The notes under the pieces were generated by a model that was not told where the DNA came from, did not search any database, and worked only from the letters and a program-made list of their open reading frames with translations. Of a stretch of DNA of 64,000 bases, positions 18,347-27,793 are shown piece after piece (positions within the stretch are counted from its first letter, which is position 1; each line of letters starts with the position of its first letter). A program made the translations under genes and the position numbers. The DNA comes from an uncultured Oleispira sp. (lineage in GTDB: Bacteria > Pseudomonadota > Gammaproteobacteria > Pseudomonadales > Oceanobacteraceae): the NCBI GenBank assembly GCA_913061415.1, contig CAJXUD010000001.1, positions 534,505 through 598,504 of the forward strand, written 5' to 3'.

Positions 18347-18781
18347 CTAAACACCAAGTTGGCGTTCTTTAATTTCGGCTAGAGTTTTACAGTCGATACA
18401 TAGATTTGCTGTTGGGCGGGCTTCTAAACGGCGAATACCGATTTCTACACCACACTCATCACAAAAACCATAATCGTCTTTTTCGATCAGCTCTAACGTT
18501 TTGTTGATCTTTTTGATCAGCTTACGCTCACGATCGCGCGCTCGGAGCTCGAGACTAAACTCTTCTTCCTGGCTAGCACGGTCGCTTGGATCCGCAGCGT
18601 TATTCGCTTCGGATTGCATGTGCTCTTTCGTACGATCAACTTCTTCCATCAACTCTTGCTTCCACCTAGTAAGAATCATGCTGAAGTGTTTGCGCTGTTC
18701 GTCGTTCATGTACTCTTCATCACCTTTTTCTACATAAGGAGTGAAGGTCGTAATAGCAAAAGCTTTATTATCTTGTGGCAT
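18347..18781 (-). CDS. dksA: RNA polymerase-binding transcription factor DksA
   Basis: The 144-residue protein has the coiled-coil region [25 protein letters not shown] with the acidic tip DPSDRAS, and the zinc finger [18 protein letters not shown] followed by CIDC (C-X2-C-X17-C-X2-C). It binds the secondary channel of RNA polymerase and works with ppGpp in stringent control. Neighbouring gluQ (28-base gap) is its usual partner. The 240 bases upstream, shared with the divergent aminotransferase gene, should hold both promoters. Confidence 0.97.
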   Translation of the reverse strand: MPQDNKAFAITTFTPYVEKGDEEYMNDEQRKHFSMILTRWKQELMEEVDRTKEHMQSEANNAADPSDRASQEEEFSLELRARDRERKLIKKINKTLELIEKDDYGFCDECGVEIGIRRLEARPTANLCIDCKTLAEIKERQLGV

Positions 18782-19024
18782 AATTGCAGCAGCCTCATAT
18801 CGCTACAGAGCTCGTATTCATAACGAGCCGAGCATTATTCCATGCGTTCGTCCGGAGTTTGAACGCTTTATTTTTTAACGGGGGCAAGCTATCAGATAAA
18901 GCGTCGTATGACTAGGAACTTGACTGATTTTATTCAATTAAATTAATACTTTACTAGTCAGTTGGCATTAATCTGGCACAATATGACATAAACCTCCCTC
19001 CTTGAAGATCCATAGGAAATAACA

Positions 19025-20221
19025 ATGACTGGATTTGCCTCTCGCACAGAAGAGATCGCTCCCTTCCAAGTAATGGCCATTTTACAGCAAGCTCAGACGC
19101 TCGCGGCTCAGGGAATTGATGTTATTCATTTAGAAATAGGCGAACCAGATTTCACCACGCCCGCGCCCATTGTCGAAGCGGGAATTGAAGCGTTAAAGCA
19201 AGGTAAAACCCACTATACCCCTGCTTTGGGTTTACCAGAGTTACGCCAAAAAATTGCAGATTTTTACCGAACACGTTATGGCGTTGACGTTTCAGCCAGC
19301 CGCATTGCCATTACACCGGGTGCATCGGGGGCTTTGTTATTATTAATGGCCGCTCGCTTAGAAGCGGGAGATGAATTGCTCATGGCCGATCCGGGTTATC
19401 CGTGTAATCGCCATTTTGCCCGGGTCTTTGAAGCCCAAGGGCGTTTAATTGCGACCACCGCCGACAGCGGATTTCAATTAACACCAGAGCATATTGAGAA
19501 AAATTGGACAGAGGGAGCCAGTAAGGCGGTATTGATGGCCAGCCCTGCCAATCCTACCGGTGCGATGATTTCCCATGAAGTCTTAGAAAAAATAGCCCAA
19601 GTCACCGCTGACCAAGGCGGGGAATTATGGGTCGATGAAATTTATCACGGCCTAACGTATCACGATGCCAGTGATAGCCGCTTTGCAGGTCAGCGCCCAC
19701 AAACGGCGTTAGCCCTGGGTGAGCACGTAGTAGTGATTAATTCGTTTTCTAAATATTTTGGTATGACAGGTTGGCGCTTGGGCTGGATGGTCGTGCCAGA
19801 ACATTATATTCCCGTGATCGAACGCTTAGCTCAAAATCTATTCTTGGCCCCGACAACCCCTTCGCAATATGGTGCTTTAGCCGCTTTTGATAACGATTCA
19901 TTGGCCATCATGGAAGCGCGCAGGCTTGAACTTCAGCAGCGTCGAGATTACCTGTTAGCCGAATTGCCTAAGCTCGGATTTAAAATCCCCGTCGTGCCCG
20001 ATGGCGCTTTTTATATCTACGCCGACGCGAGTGCATTAACTCAAGATACGCAGGTTTTCTGTCAGCAGCTATTACAAGAAACCGGTGTCGCGATTACGCC
20101 AGGGTTTGATTTTGGCGATCAGAATGCCAATGTGTATATTCGAATAGCTTATACCACTAATATCGAGCGCTTAGAGCAAGCAATTGCTCGTATCAAAGCA
20201 TGGCTACAAAAAGAATCTTAG
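19025..20221 (+). CDS. Class I/II pyridoxal-phosphate aminotransferase
   Basis: The 398-residue protein has the fold type I aminotransferase motifs: HLEIGEPDFTTPAP near the start, the PLP-contacting ASPANPTGAMIS and WVDEIYHG, and the Schiff-base lysine in NSFSKYFGMTGWRLGWMV. The substrate is probably alanine or aspartate with 2-oxoglutarate; a homologous gene stands next to dksA in Pseudomonas. It is 13 bases from sfsA and probably cotranscribed with it. Confidence 0.85.
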   Translation: MTGFASRTEEIAPFQVMAILQQAQTLAAQGIDVIHLEIGEPDFTTPAPIVEAGIEALKQGKTHYTPALGLPELRQKIADFYRTRYGVDVSASRIAITPGASGALLLLMAARLEAGDELLMADPGYPCNRHFARVFEAQGRLIATTADSGFQLTPEHIEKNWTEGASKAVLMASPANPTGAMISHEVLEKIAQVTADQGGELWVDEIYHGLTYHDASDSRFAGQRPQTALALGEHVVVINSFSKYFGMTGWRLGWMVVPEHYIPVIERLAQNLFLAPTTPSQYGALAAFDNDSLAIMEARRLELQQRRDYLLAELPKLGFKIPVVPDGAFYIYADASALTQDTQVFCQQLLQETGVAITPGFDFGDQNANVYIRIAYTTNIERLEQAIARIKAWLQKES

Positions 20222-20233
20222 AGAAAAAATTCC

Positions 20234-20980
20234 ATGGAATATGAACGCCCGCTATTAACCGGAAAGTTAATACAACGCTATAAACGCTTTTTAGCCGATA
20301 TAGAAATAGTAACCCCGGTTGAACGCGCGGGTGAAGTGGTCACGGCGCATTGTGCAAATACCGGCTCAATGACCAACTGCAAAGATGATGGCGCACGAGT
20401 TTGGTTGTTTGATAGCCAAAACCCAAAACGCAAACTTCCCTTGAGCTGGGAATGGGTTGAAGTCGAAGGGCAATACAAAGCCTGTATTAATACCGCCCGA
20501 GCGAATCAATTAGTAAAAGAAGCCTTACTCGCCAATACCATCAAGGAGATTCGTGTTCCTTCTGCTAAGCATCTTAAAAGCGAGCCAAAGGTGGATGAAG
20601 GGCGATTAGATTTTTTAGTCAGCTCAGATTCTGATGATGTTTTAACCTATGTCGAAGTTAAAAGTGTGACCTTGCTCGGCAACGAAGCCAGTACAGGCGA
20701 TGAAGTGGGTATCGGTTATTTTCCTGATGCTGTGACCAGTCGAGGGTTAAAGCACTTAGAAGTATTGCAGCGATTAAGGGCCGAAGGTCAGCGCAGTATT
20801 TTATTCTTTTGTGTGCCGCACGAAGGGATTAAAGAAGTAAAAGTCGCCGAGCATATTGACCCTGTTTATGCTGAAAAATTACGAGAAGTTTTATCCGAAG
20901 GGGTAGAGATACTAGCCTATCAAGTTGAATTTCAGCCGCAGGGCATGATATTAAAAACACCGCTTAAAATTTCTATTTAG
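20234..20980 (+). CDS. sfsA: SfsA-family DNA-binding nuclease
   Basis: The 248-residue protein matches SfsA throughout: LIQRYKRFLADIE at the start, HCANTGSMTNCKD, and the nuclease-like core with YVEVKSVTLL and FPDAVTSRGLKHL. SfsA was named for sugar fermentation stimulation and is now regarded as a nucleic-acid-binding nuclease of the PD-(D/E)XK type. It ends 32 bases before a bidirectional terminator. Confidence 0.93.
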   Translation: MEYERPLLTGKLIQRYKRFLADIEIVTPVERAGEVVTAHCANTGSMTNCKDDGARVWLFDSQNPKRKLPLSWEWVEVEGQYKACINTARANQLVKEALLANTIKEIRVPSAKHLKSEPKVDEGRLDFLVSSDSDDVLTYVEVKSVTLLGNEASTGDEVGIGYFPDAVTSRGLKHLEVLQRLRAEGQRSILFFCVPHEGIKEVKVAEHIDPVYAEKLREVLSEGVEILAYQVEFQPQGMILKTPLKISI

Positions 20981-21012
20981 TATAAAAACAACATTCAAGT
21001 AAATTTCTAACC

Positions 21013-21064
21013 CCGTATTTGTATCATTAAACTGAAAGAGAATAATGATACAAAATACGGAGTT
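21013..21064. terminator. Bidirectional terminator between sfsA and the lipoprotein gene
   Basis: CCGTATTTGTATCATTA (21013-21029) pairs with TAATGATACAAAATACGG (21043-21060) with one bulged base, followed by AGTTTT on the plus strand. It separates converging genes. Confidence 0.75.
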
Positions 21065-21077
21065 TTATCGCTTATCG

Positions 21078-22916
21078 TCAAATAGACGTGGGCTGTAAAT
21101 CGTGCGGTAAGTATTCAATAATACCTTCCATTTCATCGGGTGATACCGGTAAACGCTTAAAAGTTTCCCCATGATTTTGCATGTCTTCTAAATCTAAAAT
21201 AGTACCAGGGGTTAACTCTTCCCCAGAACCTAACTTGCCTTGTACGCCATAGAGAACCCATTTCGGGCCTTCCAACGATAGAACCATATACGAAACATCC
21301 GATACCGCTAAAACACTGTGCGCTGCAATTTGTGATAGCGAGCCGTAACCCAATACCACACCGGATGTCAGTTGATAGCCTGTCGGAACGATGACCGCTT
21401 TAGAAAGCTCATAAACGCCTAAACCTAAACCCGCTGCTGTCGATGCCGTTGAGCCAACGGCAAGGGTCGTAGCCGAAACGCCTGTCGTCGCGACTTGGCT
21501 AGTCGCTGATACAACTTCTCCACCGGCCAATAAAACAGTGCCAGTAAGCGCCTCAGCTCCGGCAACCGTCACGCCAACCGCACTGCCACCTAGGGTAATA
21601 CCGGACGCTGCCAAGGGAACGCCAATGTATTTAACCGCTTTGCCACTGGTATAGCCGACAGTGGCGACGGTTGCGGCGGCAGCTTTGGTACCCACGTAGG
21701 TTGTTCCTGCGGCAACGGTTGATCCTGCAATTAGAGTTCCGCCCGCTAATTGGCCTCCAGCGATCTCGATGGTACCAAGCAAGCCTGCGAGTGCGGCTTC
21801 GCCGGTTGGTGCGATAATGTCGTAGACCATACCCGCAGAGTTCCAGGTTACTTTGACCGCCACTTCGGCTAAAGATACCGTTCCTTGTGCGGCTAATACC
21901 ACAGGATAAACTACGGTATTAACGGCAAGATAACCCAGCGTACCAGCGGATATTTTTGATACCGGTTTAATCGCACCTTCCCAGAAAATACCATGCAGTA
22001 CCCAGCCAAGAGATTCTAGAATCGCAAAGCTTCCGGTTTCAGAAGAATTAGAAAAAGCTTCTTTGCTCTTAGTAAAAGAATCGGACACATTAGAAACATA
22101 ATCAGACGTTGTATCGGAAACAAAATAAGCCAAATCGTCAGAAGATTCTTGGCGCCATTCGTGTACATCTTGAGTTGTCTCTTTGTATTTATCCCAGGTG
22201 ATTGCAGGATTCATATTTTCGCCACGCTTGGCGAGTGCCGCAGGAAGCGATACGTAACCTTGAACAAAACTTGAACCCGCGCCTTCAATTAATTCACTGC
22301 CGTGCTCAATACTGAGGCGAGAGATGTTTGCGCCAGCTTTCCAAGAGGCATTCAGTAAATCAGCACTAAAGTCCGTTCCTTTTTCATTTAAGGTGCTGGC
22401 ACCAACGAGTGAAGCATTAACCATATCGTCGCTCACATCTGCTAGATATAAACCGGTTGTTTTGGCCGCTTCCCATGAAGAACCGATAATGTACTTTGCA
22501 TCGGGGTAGGATTTTTTAATTAATAAAATCGAATTAGGACGAGATAAGTTACGAATGGCGTTAGCAAATTCATTGCCACCCTCAAAAATATCTTTGCTGA
22601 ATTCGTAGGTTTTTTTATTACCAATGCTGATCACTTCAACCGAGTCTTTAGCATTTTGAATAGAGGTCAAAAAAGATTCTCGTGCTTTAATACCAGAAAG
22701 CTCTTGGGCAAATTCAAAAGCACTTGGGCCTGCAGGAATTAAACTTAATGAGGTATTAGGAATATGAAAAGCACCGTTTTGATAAAGCGACTTATGACCT
22801 TCAACGACTAAATGCTTGGTATTCTTAAGCGGATCTTCAACGTTATTACCTACCTGATTTGAGGCGCAAGCGCTGAGTAAAACAGCCAGCGAAAGTAATG
22901 AAAGATGCTTAATCAT
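21078..22916 (-). CDS. Uncharacterised lipoprotein with Gly/Ala-rich hydrophobic repeats
   Basis: I do not recognise a named family. The 612-residue product begins with a lipoprotein signal peptide (MIKHLSLLSLAVLLSACASN, lipobox LSAC) and has asparagine after the cysteine region, so it is probably outer-membrane anchored. Residues 40-260 are polar and helical, with GHKSLYQNGAFHI near the start. Residues 290-540 are a long run of Gly/Ala/Val/Thr segments resembling glycine zippers (for example SGKAVKYIGVPLAASGITLG), then SGVVLGYGSLSQIAAHSVL and GPKWVLYGVQGKLG. It overlaps the upstream gene by four bases, and the two proteins share these blocks in the same order, so they are coupled paralogues. 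A membrane-inserting or pore-like envelope role is only a guess. Confidence 0.7.
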   Translation of the reverse strand: MIKHLSLLSLAVLLSACASNQVGNNVEDPLKNTKHLVVEGHKSLYQNGAFHIPNTSLSLIPAGPSAFEFAQELSGIKARESFLTSIQNAKDSVEVISIGNKKTYEFSKDIFEGGNEFANAIRNLSRPNSILLIKKSYPDAKYIIGSSWEAAKTTGLYLADVSDDMVNASLVGASTLNEKGTDFSADLLNASWKAGANISRLSIEHGSELIEGAGSSFVQGYVSLPAALAKRGENMNPAITWDKYKETTQDVHEWRQESSDDLAYFVSDTTSDYVSNVSDSFTKSKEAFSNSSETGSFAILESLGWVLHGIFWEGAIKPVSKISAGTLGYLAVNTVVYPVVLAAQGTVSLAEVAVKVTWNSAGMVYDIIAPTGEAALAGLLGTIEIAGGQLAGGTLIAGSTVAAGTTYVGTKAAAATVATVGYTSGKAVKYIGVPLAASGITLGGSAVGVTVAGAEALTGTVLLAGGEVVSATSQVATTGVSATTLAVGSTASTAAGLGLGVYELSKAVIVPTGYQLTSGVVLGYGSLSQIAAHSVLAVSDVSYMVLSLEGPKWVLYGVQGKLGSGEELTPGTILDLEDMQNHGETFKRLPVSPDEMEGIIEYLPHDLQPTSI

Positions 22917-24535
22917 TTTGTTTCAATTCCTTTTTTCTTATCTAGATCCTTTTCTTGCGGCTCACTTTGTTTTAAATCGATTTGTTTTAAGTCGCTTTGT
23001 TTTAAGTCGCTAGGCAAGCTCTCTAATACGTGTTCAATCACCTCAGGGTCGTCAGAAACTACTTGAACGTTTAAGTCGGTATTATTTTGCAGGGCTTTTA
23101 AATCGATCACAGAGCCCACAGGCAGTTCTCCTGGCTGCATGGTTTTTGAATCAAAAGTGACATTACCCGTAACCGACGCAATGACTAATTTAGGGCCATC
23201 CCAAACAAGGAAATAAGCCGTATTAATACCACCCAATAAAACGTGCGCAGGTAAAGCTGTTAAGGCGTTATACCCCAGCACGACGCCAGACTTCACTTGC
23301 TCAACAAAAACCTTAGTCGTACCTAATAAAGCATCGTAGGTCACTAACGTACCGTATTTTAACGTATCAGCTGTGGTGGTTACGACACCTTGAGTCGTTC
23401 CTACAACAGGGGCGGCAACCGTACTGCCGACTTGGTTAATAACCCCCACCGTTGTACCTGCAACATAAGTAACAGGTACAGCACCAGCGGATAATAACGA
23501 CATGCTCGCTAAGTAGCCGCCTTTCAAGGTAGGAGAGATCACCTCAATGCCCGTTTTACCCGTGTAATAAATAGCCATGCCGCTAGATTGTAAGGTGTTC
23601 TTGGTTAATATATAGGTACTGGCAACGGGTAAAAATACCGCAGCACCAGCGACCTTCGCGGTGAACTTAGCGGTTTGCCAAGTGCTCTTGGCAGCAGGTT
23701 TAAACAGACCTTCATAGGCCCCTTTGGCGTACCCCGCTAATAACGTCCAGAGCCCAGTAATCGAATCATTTTTTTCACCAGACTCTTTATAACCGCGTTT
23801 AAATTCTATCTCTGCGTTGGCCAATGCATTATCCCACTGGCCGGTAATATCGGTGGTACTGCGCGCTTGCATCTCTTTGACTGCGGATGTCAGTTCATTA
23901 AAATCTTCGCTCACATTATCGACGAAGTTACTCGGGATGTTTTTTAACGCCGTGCGGCTATCTTCCGTTCGCTCTCCTAAATAAACATAACCCGTGATAA
24001 AGGAGTCCCAAGCTTCAGCCGCTGTTGCTTTGCTGAAGGCTATTTCTTTTTGGGCAAGGGAGTGGGTTCCAGCAAGAATCTCCATTGAACGATCGGTACC
24101 CTCGTTAAAGATAATCTTGCTGGTATCTTGGGCACGTTCAATGCCGTCACTGAGATCTTCTGTATAGCCTGAGGTGTTATCTTTTATCGACAGCGTCGCT
24201 TTATTTATCGCTTCTGCCGAGGAGTTAATGCTGTGTTCTTTAGCAAAGGCTAACGCTTTTTGGCTGGATGAAATAATAAACCAGCCATCTTCATACATGG
24301 CTTTGTGGCCTTTAATATTGGCCACCGTAGTGGGAATGATTTCTTCAATCGGCACTGATGCATTAGAAGATGAGCTAGTCTCACTGCGGGCATGAGCGCT
24401 AAACACGAATAGACTGAGCGATAATGAAAAGAGTAATAATGAACAGAGCTGTACAGAGAGTATCGGGAATAAAAGAGTCTGGTATGAGTTGCTAGACTTG
24501 CCGTGCCACTGGTCTTTTTGATGGGGAAAAATCAT
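22913..24535 (-). CDS. Uncharacterised exported protein, paralogue of the adjacent lipoprotein
   Basis: The 540-residue protein has a long n-region, a hydrophobic stretch and a likely cleavage site (FVFSAHA-RSE), so it is exported without a lipobox. Like its neighbour it has an N-terminal block with GHKAMYEDGWFII, an alpha-helical polar part, GLFKPAAKSTWQTAKFTAKV, a Gly/Ala/Val/Thr-rich hydrophobic region (residues 285-450) and SGVVLGYNALTALPAHVLL followed by WDGPKLVIASVTGNV. The C-terminus is charged and carries three short LKQ repeats. Its ATGA overlap with the lipoprotein gene implies coupled translation and probably a joint complex. Confidence 0.7.
   Translation of the reverse strand: MIFPHQKDQWHGKSSNSYQTLLFPILSVQLCSLLLFSLSLSLFVFSAHARSETSSSSNASVPIEEIIPTTVANIKGHKAMYEDGWFIISSSQKALAFAKEHSINSSAEAINKATLSIKDNTSGYTEDLSDGIERAQDTSKIIFNEGTDRSMEILAGTHSLAQKEIAFSKATAAEAWDSFITGYVYLGERTEDSRTALKNIPSNFVDNVSEDFNELTSAVKEMQARSTTDITGQWDNALANAEIEFKRGYKESGEKNDSITGLWTLLAGYAKGAYEGLFKPAAKSTWQTAKFTAKVAGAAVFLPVASTYILTKNTLQSSGMAIYYTGKTGIEVISPTLKGGYLASMSLLSAGAVPVTYVAGTTVGVINQVGSTVAAPVVGTTQGVVTTTADTLKYGTLVTYDALLGTTKVFVEQVKSGVVLGYNALTALPAHVLLGGINTAYFLVWDGPKLVIASVTGNVTFDSKTMQPGELPVGSVIDLKALQNNTDLNVQVVSDDPEVIEHVLESLPSDLKQSDLKQIDLKQSEPQEKDLDKKKGIETK
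22966..23010. repeat. Three 15-bp tandem repeats inside a coding region
   Basis: The units TTTGTTTTAAATCGA, TTTGTTTTAAGTCGC and TTTGTTTTAAGTCGC lie head to tail and encode the in-frame SDLKQ/IDLKQ repeats near the C-terminus of the exported protein. The number of copies could vary without breaking the frame. Confidence 0.8.
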
Positions 24536-24655
24536 TATAAATCCATGTTGTCCTAAATCCGTTGCCGCAAAGTATATACGGGCGCTCTAGGTGGAACAAC
24601 GGACTTCTAACGATCGTCAGCAATCACAAGCCCATCATCAGCGCGGCAACCGTGT

Positions 24656-24973
24656 TTAGGATTCAATGACGACCTGATTATCCTGAATTGAAAAATCCAC
24701 AGCGATCAAGGATTGTCCGCTGCAAGGACCAACGACGCATTCGCCATCTTCAATTTTAAACAACGCGCCATGGCTACTGCATTGGATCATAGTGGCATCG
24801 ATATCTAAAAATTCATCGGGCTGCCATTCAAGCTGAATACCTAAATGTGGGCAGGTATTTTCGTAGACATAAATACGGCCTGCTTTCTTTACCGCAAAGA
24901 CAAAACGCTCACCCAGCTGGAATCCTTTGCTTTTTCCCTCTGCAATTTCGTTGCTATGGCATAGAATGGACAT
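24656..24973 (-). CDS. Rieske-type [2Fe-2S] ferredoxin
   Basis: The 105-residue protein has both Rieske cluster motifs, CPHLGIQL (Cys-Pro-His) and CSSHGALF (Cys-X2-His), with the usual spacing. The rest matches small soluble Rieske ferredoxins such as those that feed electrons to oxygenases. No oxygenase or reductase is adjacent. It is divergent from the ABC permease gene with only 48 bases between the start codons. Confidence 0.85.
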   Translation of the reverse strand: MSILCHSNEIAEGKSKGFQLGERFVFAVKKAGRIYVYENTCPHLGIQLEWQPDEFLDIDATMIQCSSHGALFKIEDGECVVGPCSGQSLIAVDFSIQDNQVVIES

Positions 24974-25021
24974 ACTTAGACCTACAGGTAATTGGAGGCG
25001 CTAGTTTAGCCTTGTTTTCTC

Positions 25022-26014
25022 ATGATTAAAAAACTTTTAGTATCGCCATTAGGTTGGTTGATAGGCATTTTATTAAGTCTTGGTATTTGCTTGGGCGCAT
25101 TGTTTTTAGGATCGCTGGATACCCACAGCTTATTAAATAGCGAAATAGGCCATAATATTTTATGGAATATTCGTGTGCCGCGAGTCTTATTAGCCTTTGT
25201 TATTGGCGCGAGTTTGTCGCTAGCGGGGGTATTGATCCAAAGTAATGTGCGTAACCCATTGGCCGACCCAAGCTTAATTGGTGTATCGGGTGGTGCGGCA
25301 TTGGGTGCGGCGTTAATGATTGTCGCTGCGGATTTTATTGATATTCAGGCGCATTATTATATTCCGGTTGCAGCGTTTATCGGTGGCATTCTTGCAACCA
25401 TGGCGGTATTGAAGTTAGGCCGCAATGATATGCCCGGTGGCATGGCGTTATTAATTTTAGCAGGAATTGCGATCAACGTTGTCGCGGCATCGTTGATTGG
25501 TTTGCTGACGTACTTAGCGACCGACAGTGCTTTGCGTCATATTACTTTTTGGTCGTTAGGCAGTTTAGCCAGCGCCAACTATTTTTGGTTAGTCTTGTGT
25601 TCGACGGCACTATTGATTGTTTGTCTATGGCTACCAAAACAACATAGAAAACTCGATGCTATTTTATTAGGACAAGCCGAAGCGAATACTATGGGTGTTG
25701 ATGTAAAACGCTTACAAATCCAGAGCATCGTGTTGGTTGCTTTACTAGCTGCATTGGCCGTATCCGCTTGCGGTATTATCGGATTTATTGGTTTGGTGAC
25801 GCCGCACATTGGTCGTATGTTGGTGGGCGCGAGCCATCGTTATCTATTGCCTTTGTCGTTCTTTTTAGGGGGCAGTTTGTTAGTGATTGCCGATGGCATT
25901 GCGCGCACTATTATTGCACCGGCTGAATTACCCATTGGTATTGTCACAGCACTGTTGGGTGCTCCTGTGTTTATCTGGTTATTGGTGCGCGAAGGGAGAC
26001 GCTTGCAATGGTAA
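25022..26014 (+). CDS. FecCD/BtuC-family ABC transporter permease
   Basis: The 330-residue protein has about ten membrane segments and FecCD/BtuC hallmarks: WNIRVPRVLLAFVIGASLSLAG, NPLADPSLIGVSGGAALGA, and GIIGFIGLVTPHIGRMLVG, the loop that contacts the ATPase. It imports iron-siderophore, haem or cobalamin across the inner membrane together with the following ATPase (seven-base overlap). No substrate-binding protein or outer-membrane receptor is nearby, so the ligand is open, and no cobalamin riboswitch fits in the short upstream gap. Confidence 0.88.
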   Translation: MIKKLLVSPLGWLIGILLSLGICLGALFLGSLDTHSLLNSEIGHNILWNIRVPRVLLAFVIGASLSLAGVLIQSNVRNPLADPSLIGVSGGAALGAALMIVAADFIDIQAHYYIPVAAFIGGILATMAVLKLGRNDMPGGMALLILAGIAINVVAASLIGLLTYLATDSALRHITFWSLGSLASANYFWLVLCSTALLIVCLWLPKQHRKLDAILLGQAEANTMGVDVKRLQIQSIVLVALLAALAVSACGIIGFIGLVTPHIGRMLVGASHRYLLPLSFFLGGSLLVIADGIARTIIAPAELPIGIVTALLGAPVFIWLLVREGRRLQW

Positions 26015-26781
26015 TGTCGTTAAAACAATTAAGCCTTGAACGAAATGGTAAGTCGGTATTAAACAATATTTCCGGTGAATTAGCGGGTGGAAAAATCATT
26101 GCCTTACTCGGGCCGAACGGCGCAGGTAAGTCAACGTTAATACAGGCCATGGCGCGTTTATTAGCGTGTGAGGGAAGTATTGAATTACAGGGAAAAAATA
26201 TAGCGACTTACTCGTCACAGCTGATCGCGCAAAAATTGGCTTATTTACCTCAGCATAGCCAGTTGCAATTCCCCTTAGAAGTGGAAGAAGTTTTATCGTT
26301 AGCGACCTTGCCTTTTGCCTTAACAAAATTGCAACAACGCCAACAGGTAAAGCAGGTGATCAGTGACTGGGGAATTGAAACCCTTGCCCACAAAGATTTT
26401 CGTCAGTTGTCGGGGGGGGAGCAGCAGCGCTGCCAGATTGCTCGAACGTATTTACAATTATCCAATATGAAAAAAGCAGGTCGCGGTTGTGGGCTTTGGC
26501 TATTAGATGAACCTGCGAGCAGTTTAGATTTACAGCACCAGAAACAATTACAAGCGGTATGTCACCGGGCGGCTGCAGAAGGGCATTGTGTGGTGATCGT
26601 ATTACACGATCTGAATCAGGCGATGCGACTTGCCGATGAAGTTTGGTTATTAAAAGACGGTGAGCTGGTGGCACAAGGCGAAGCGAAAGAGGTGATGACG
26701 GAAGCGTTAATTAACCAGGTTTTTAATGTATCAGTGCGTCGTATCGAAGACCAAGGCGATCACTTTTTTGTATTCAGTTAG
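26008..26781 (+). CDS. ABC transporter ATP-binding protein (FecE/BtuD type)
   Basis: The 257-residue protein has Walker A GPNGAGKST, the signature LSGGEQQRCQIAR, Walker B LWLLDEPASSLD and the switch histidine in VIVLHDLNQAM. It powers the FecCD-type permease encoded just upstream and overlaps it. The length and the tight overlap indicate a two-gene unit. Confidence 0.9.
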   Translation: MVMSLKQLSLERNGKSVLNNISGELAGGKIIALLGPNGAGKSTLIQAMARLLACEGSIELQGKNIATYSSQLIAQKLAYLPQHSQLQFPLEVEEVLSLATLPFALTKLQQRQQVKQVISDWGIETLAHKDFRQLSGGEQQRCQIARTYLQLSNMKKAGRGCGLWLLDEPASSLDLQHQKQLQAVCHRAAAEGHCVVIVLHDLNQAMRLADEVWLLKDGELVAQGEAKEVMTEALINQVFNVSVRRIEDQGDHFFVFS

Positions 26782-26805
26782 CGCATTAATGAATAATGCG
26801 CTAAC
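26777..26805. terminator. Hairpin between the ABC ATPase gene and psd
   Basis: A perfect 12-bp stem, GTTAGCGCATTA at 26777-26788 with TAATGCGCTAAC at 26794-26805, overlaps the ATPase stop codon and separates convergent genes. The U-tract is poor, so its strength as a terminator is uncertain. Confidence 0.55.
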
Positions 26806-26837
26806 GGTTTAAATACTCTGTACTTTTACTAGAATTT

Positions 26838-27716
26838 TTATTCTAGCGTTAAGCCAATGCTCTCGCCTAAACGCAGCGGTTGCTCAGCTTTCATTTCTTC
26901 AAGCCAGTGCATTTTATCTTCACCAAAACAAACAACAATGGTTGAACCTAAGAAGAAGCGACCCATCTCTTCGCCTTTTTCAATCACCAGCGGCTCGATC
27001 GTTTCACCTTGAATAGGGTAGCTAGTAGAGCGCACATTACGATCAAACGGTGTAATGCGACCCGCCCACGTTGTTTCAATACCCGCCACAATCATTGCAC
27101 CCACTAATACCAATGCCATTGGGCCTAAGTCGGTATCAAAGATAGCGACGACACGTTCATTGCGAGAAAAAAGACGCGGAACATTTTGTGCGGTTGTTTG
27201 GTTTACCGAGAACAAATCTCCAGGCACATAAATCATTTCACGCAGCGTACCGGTGACGGGCATGTGCAAACGGTGATAATCTTTTGGCGACAAATAAATC
27301 GTTGCAAACTGACCACCCATAAACTCTTCAGCGGTTTGGCTATTGCCACCCAATAATTCGATCAAAGAATAATCATGGCCTTTCGCCTGAAATACACGAC
27401 CGTTTTCAATCGGGCCTAATTGGCTAATTGCACCGTCGGCAGGAGAAACAATACTATTGCTTTTTCCGTCGATAGTACGCATGCCTTCTTTTAATTCACG
27501 GGTGAAAAAATCGTTAAAGTTTTCAAACGCTTCAGGGGTTTGACGCTGTGCTTCGTCCATATTCACATTGAACTGTTTAATGAACTTACTAATGAATAAG
27601 TTCTTGATCCAGTCAATACGCGTTTCAGCCAGCCAACCCACAAGGTGTGATAATAAATGCTGTGGAACCACATACTGAAATGCGATAAATAACTTGTCTT
27701 TAATTGAAGTAGCCAA
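26838..27716 (-). CDS. psd: Phosphatidylserine decarboxylase proenzyme
   Basis: The 292-residue protein has the autocleavage motif LGST (residues about 256-259), whose serine becomes the pyruvoyl group, and the conserved FNDFFTRELKEG and SPKDYHRLHMPVTG blocks. It makes phosphatidylethanolamine at the inner membrane. It lies next to rhdA and near rsgA and orn; psd, rsgA and orn also cluster in E. coli. Confidence 0.96.
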   Translation of the reverse strand: MATSIKDKLFIAFQYVVPQHLLSHLVGWLAETRIDWIKNLFISKFIKQFNVNMDEAQRQTPEAFENFNDFFTRELKEGMRTIDGKSNSIVSPADGAISQLGPIENGRVFQAKGHDYSLIELLGGNSQTAEEFMGGQFATIYLSPKDYHRLHMPVTGTLREMIYVPGDLFSVNQTTAQNVPRLFSRNERVVAIFDTDLGPMALVLVGAMIVAGIETTWAGRITPFDRNVRSTSYPIQGETIEPLVIEKGEEMGRFFLGSTIVVCFGEDKMHWLEEMKAEQPLRLGESIGLTLE

Positions 27717-27793
27717 AATAAAATCCTATTAATCTATGTAAGTGTTTAATGCTGTAAGAGTGTTAGGCTGCAAGTGCACTAGACTTAAGTGCG

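Noticed and set aside
22966..23010. CRISPR-like direct repeats
   Set aside because: Only three head-to-tail 15-bp units without spacers, inside a coding region and in frame. No CRISPR array is seen anywhere in the window.
24974..25021. Cobalamin or iron riboswitch before the FecCD permease gene
   Set aside because: The gap is only 48 bases, too short for a known riboswitch, and no conserved box is visible.
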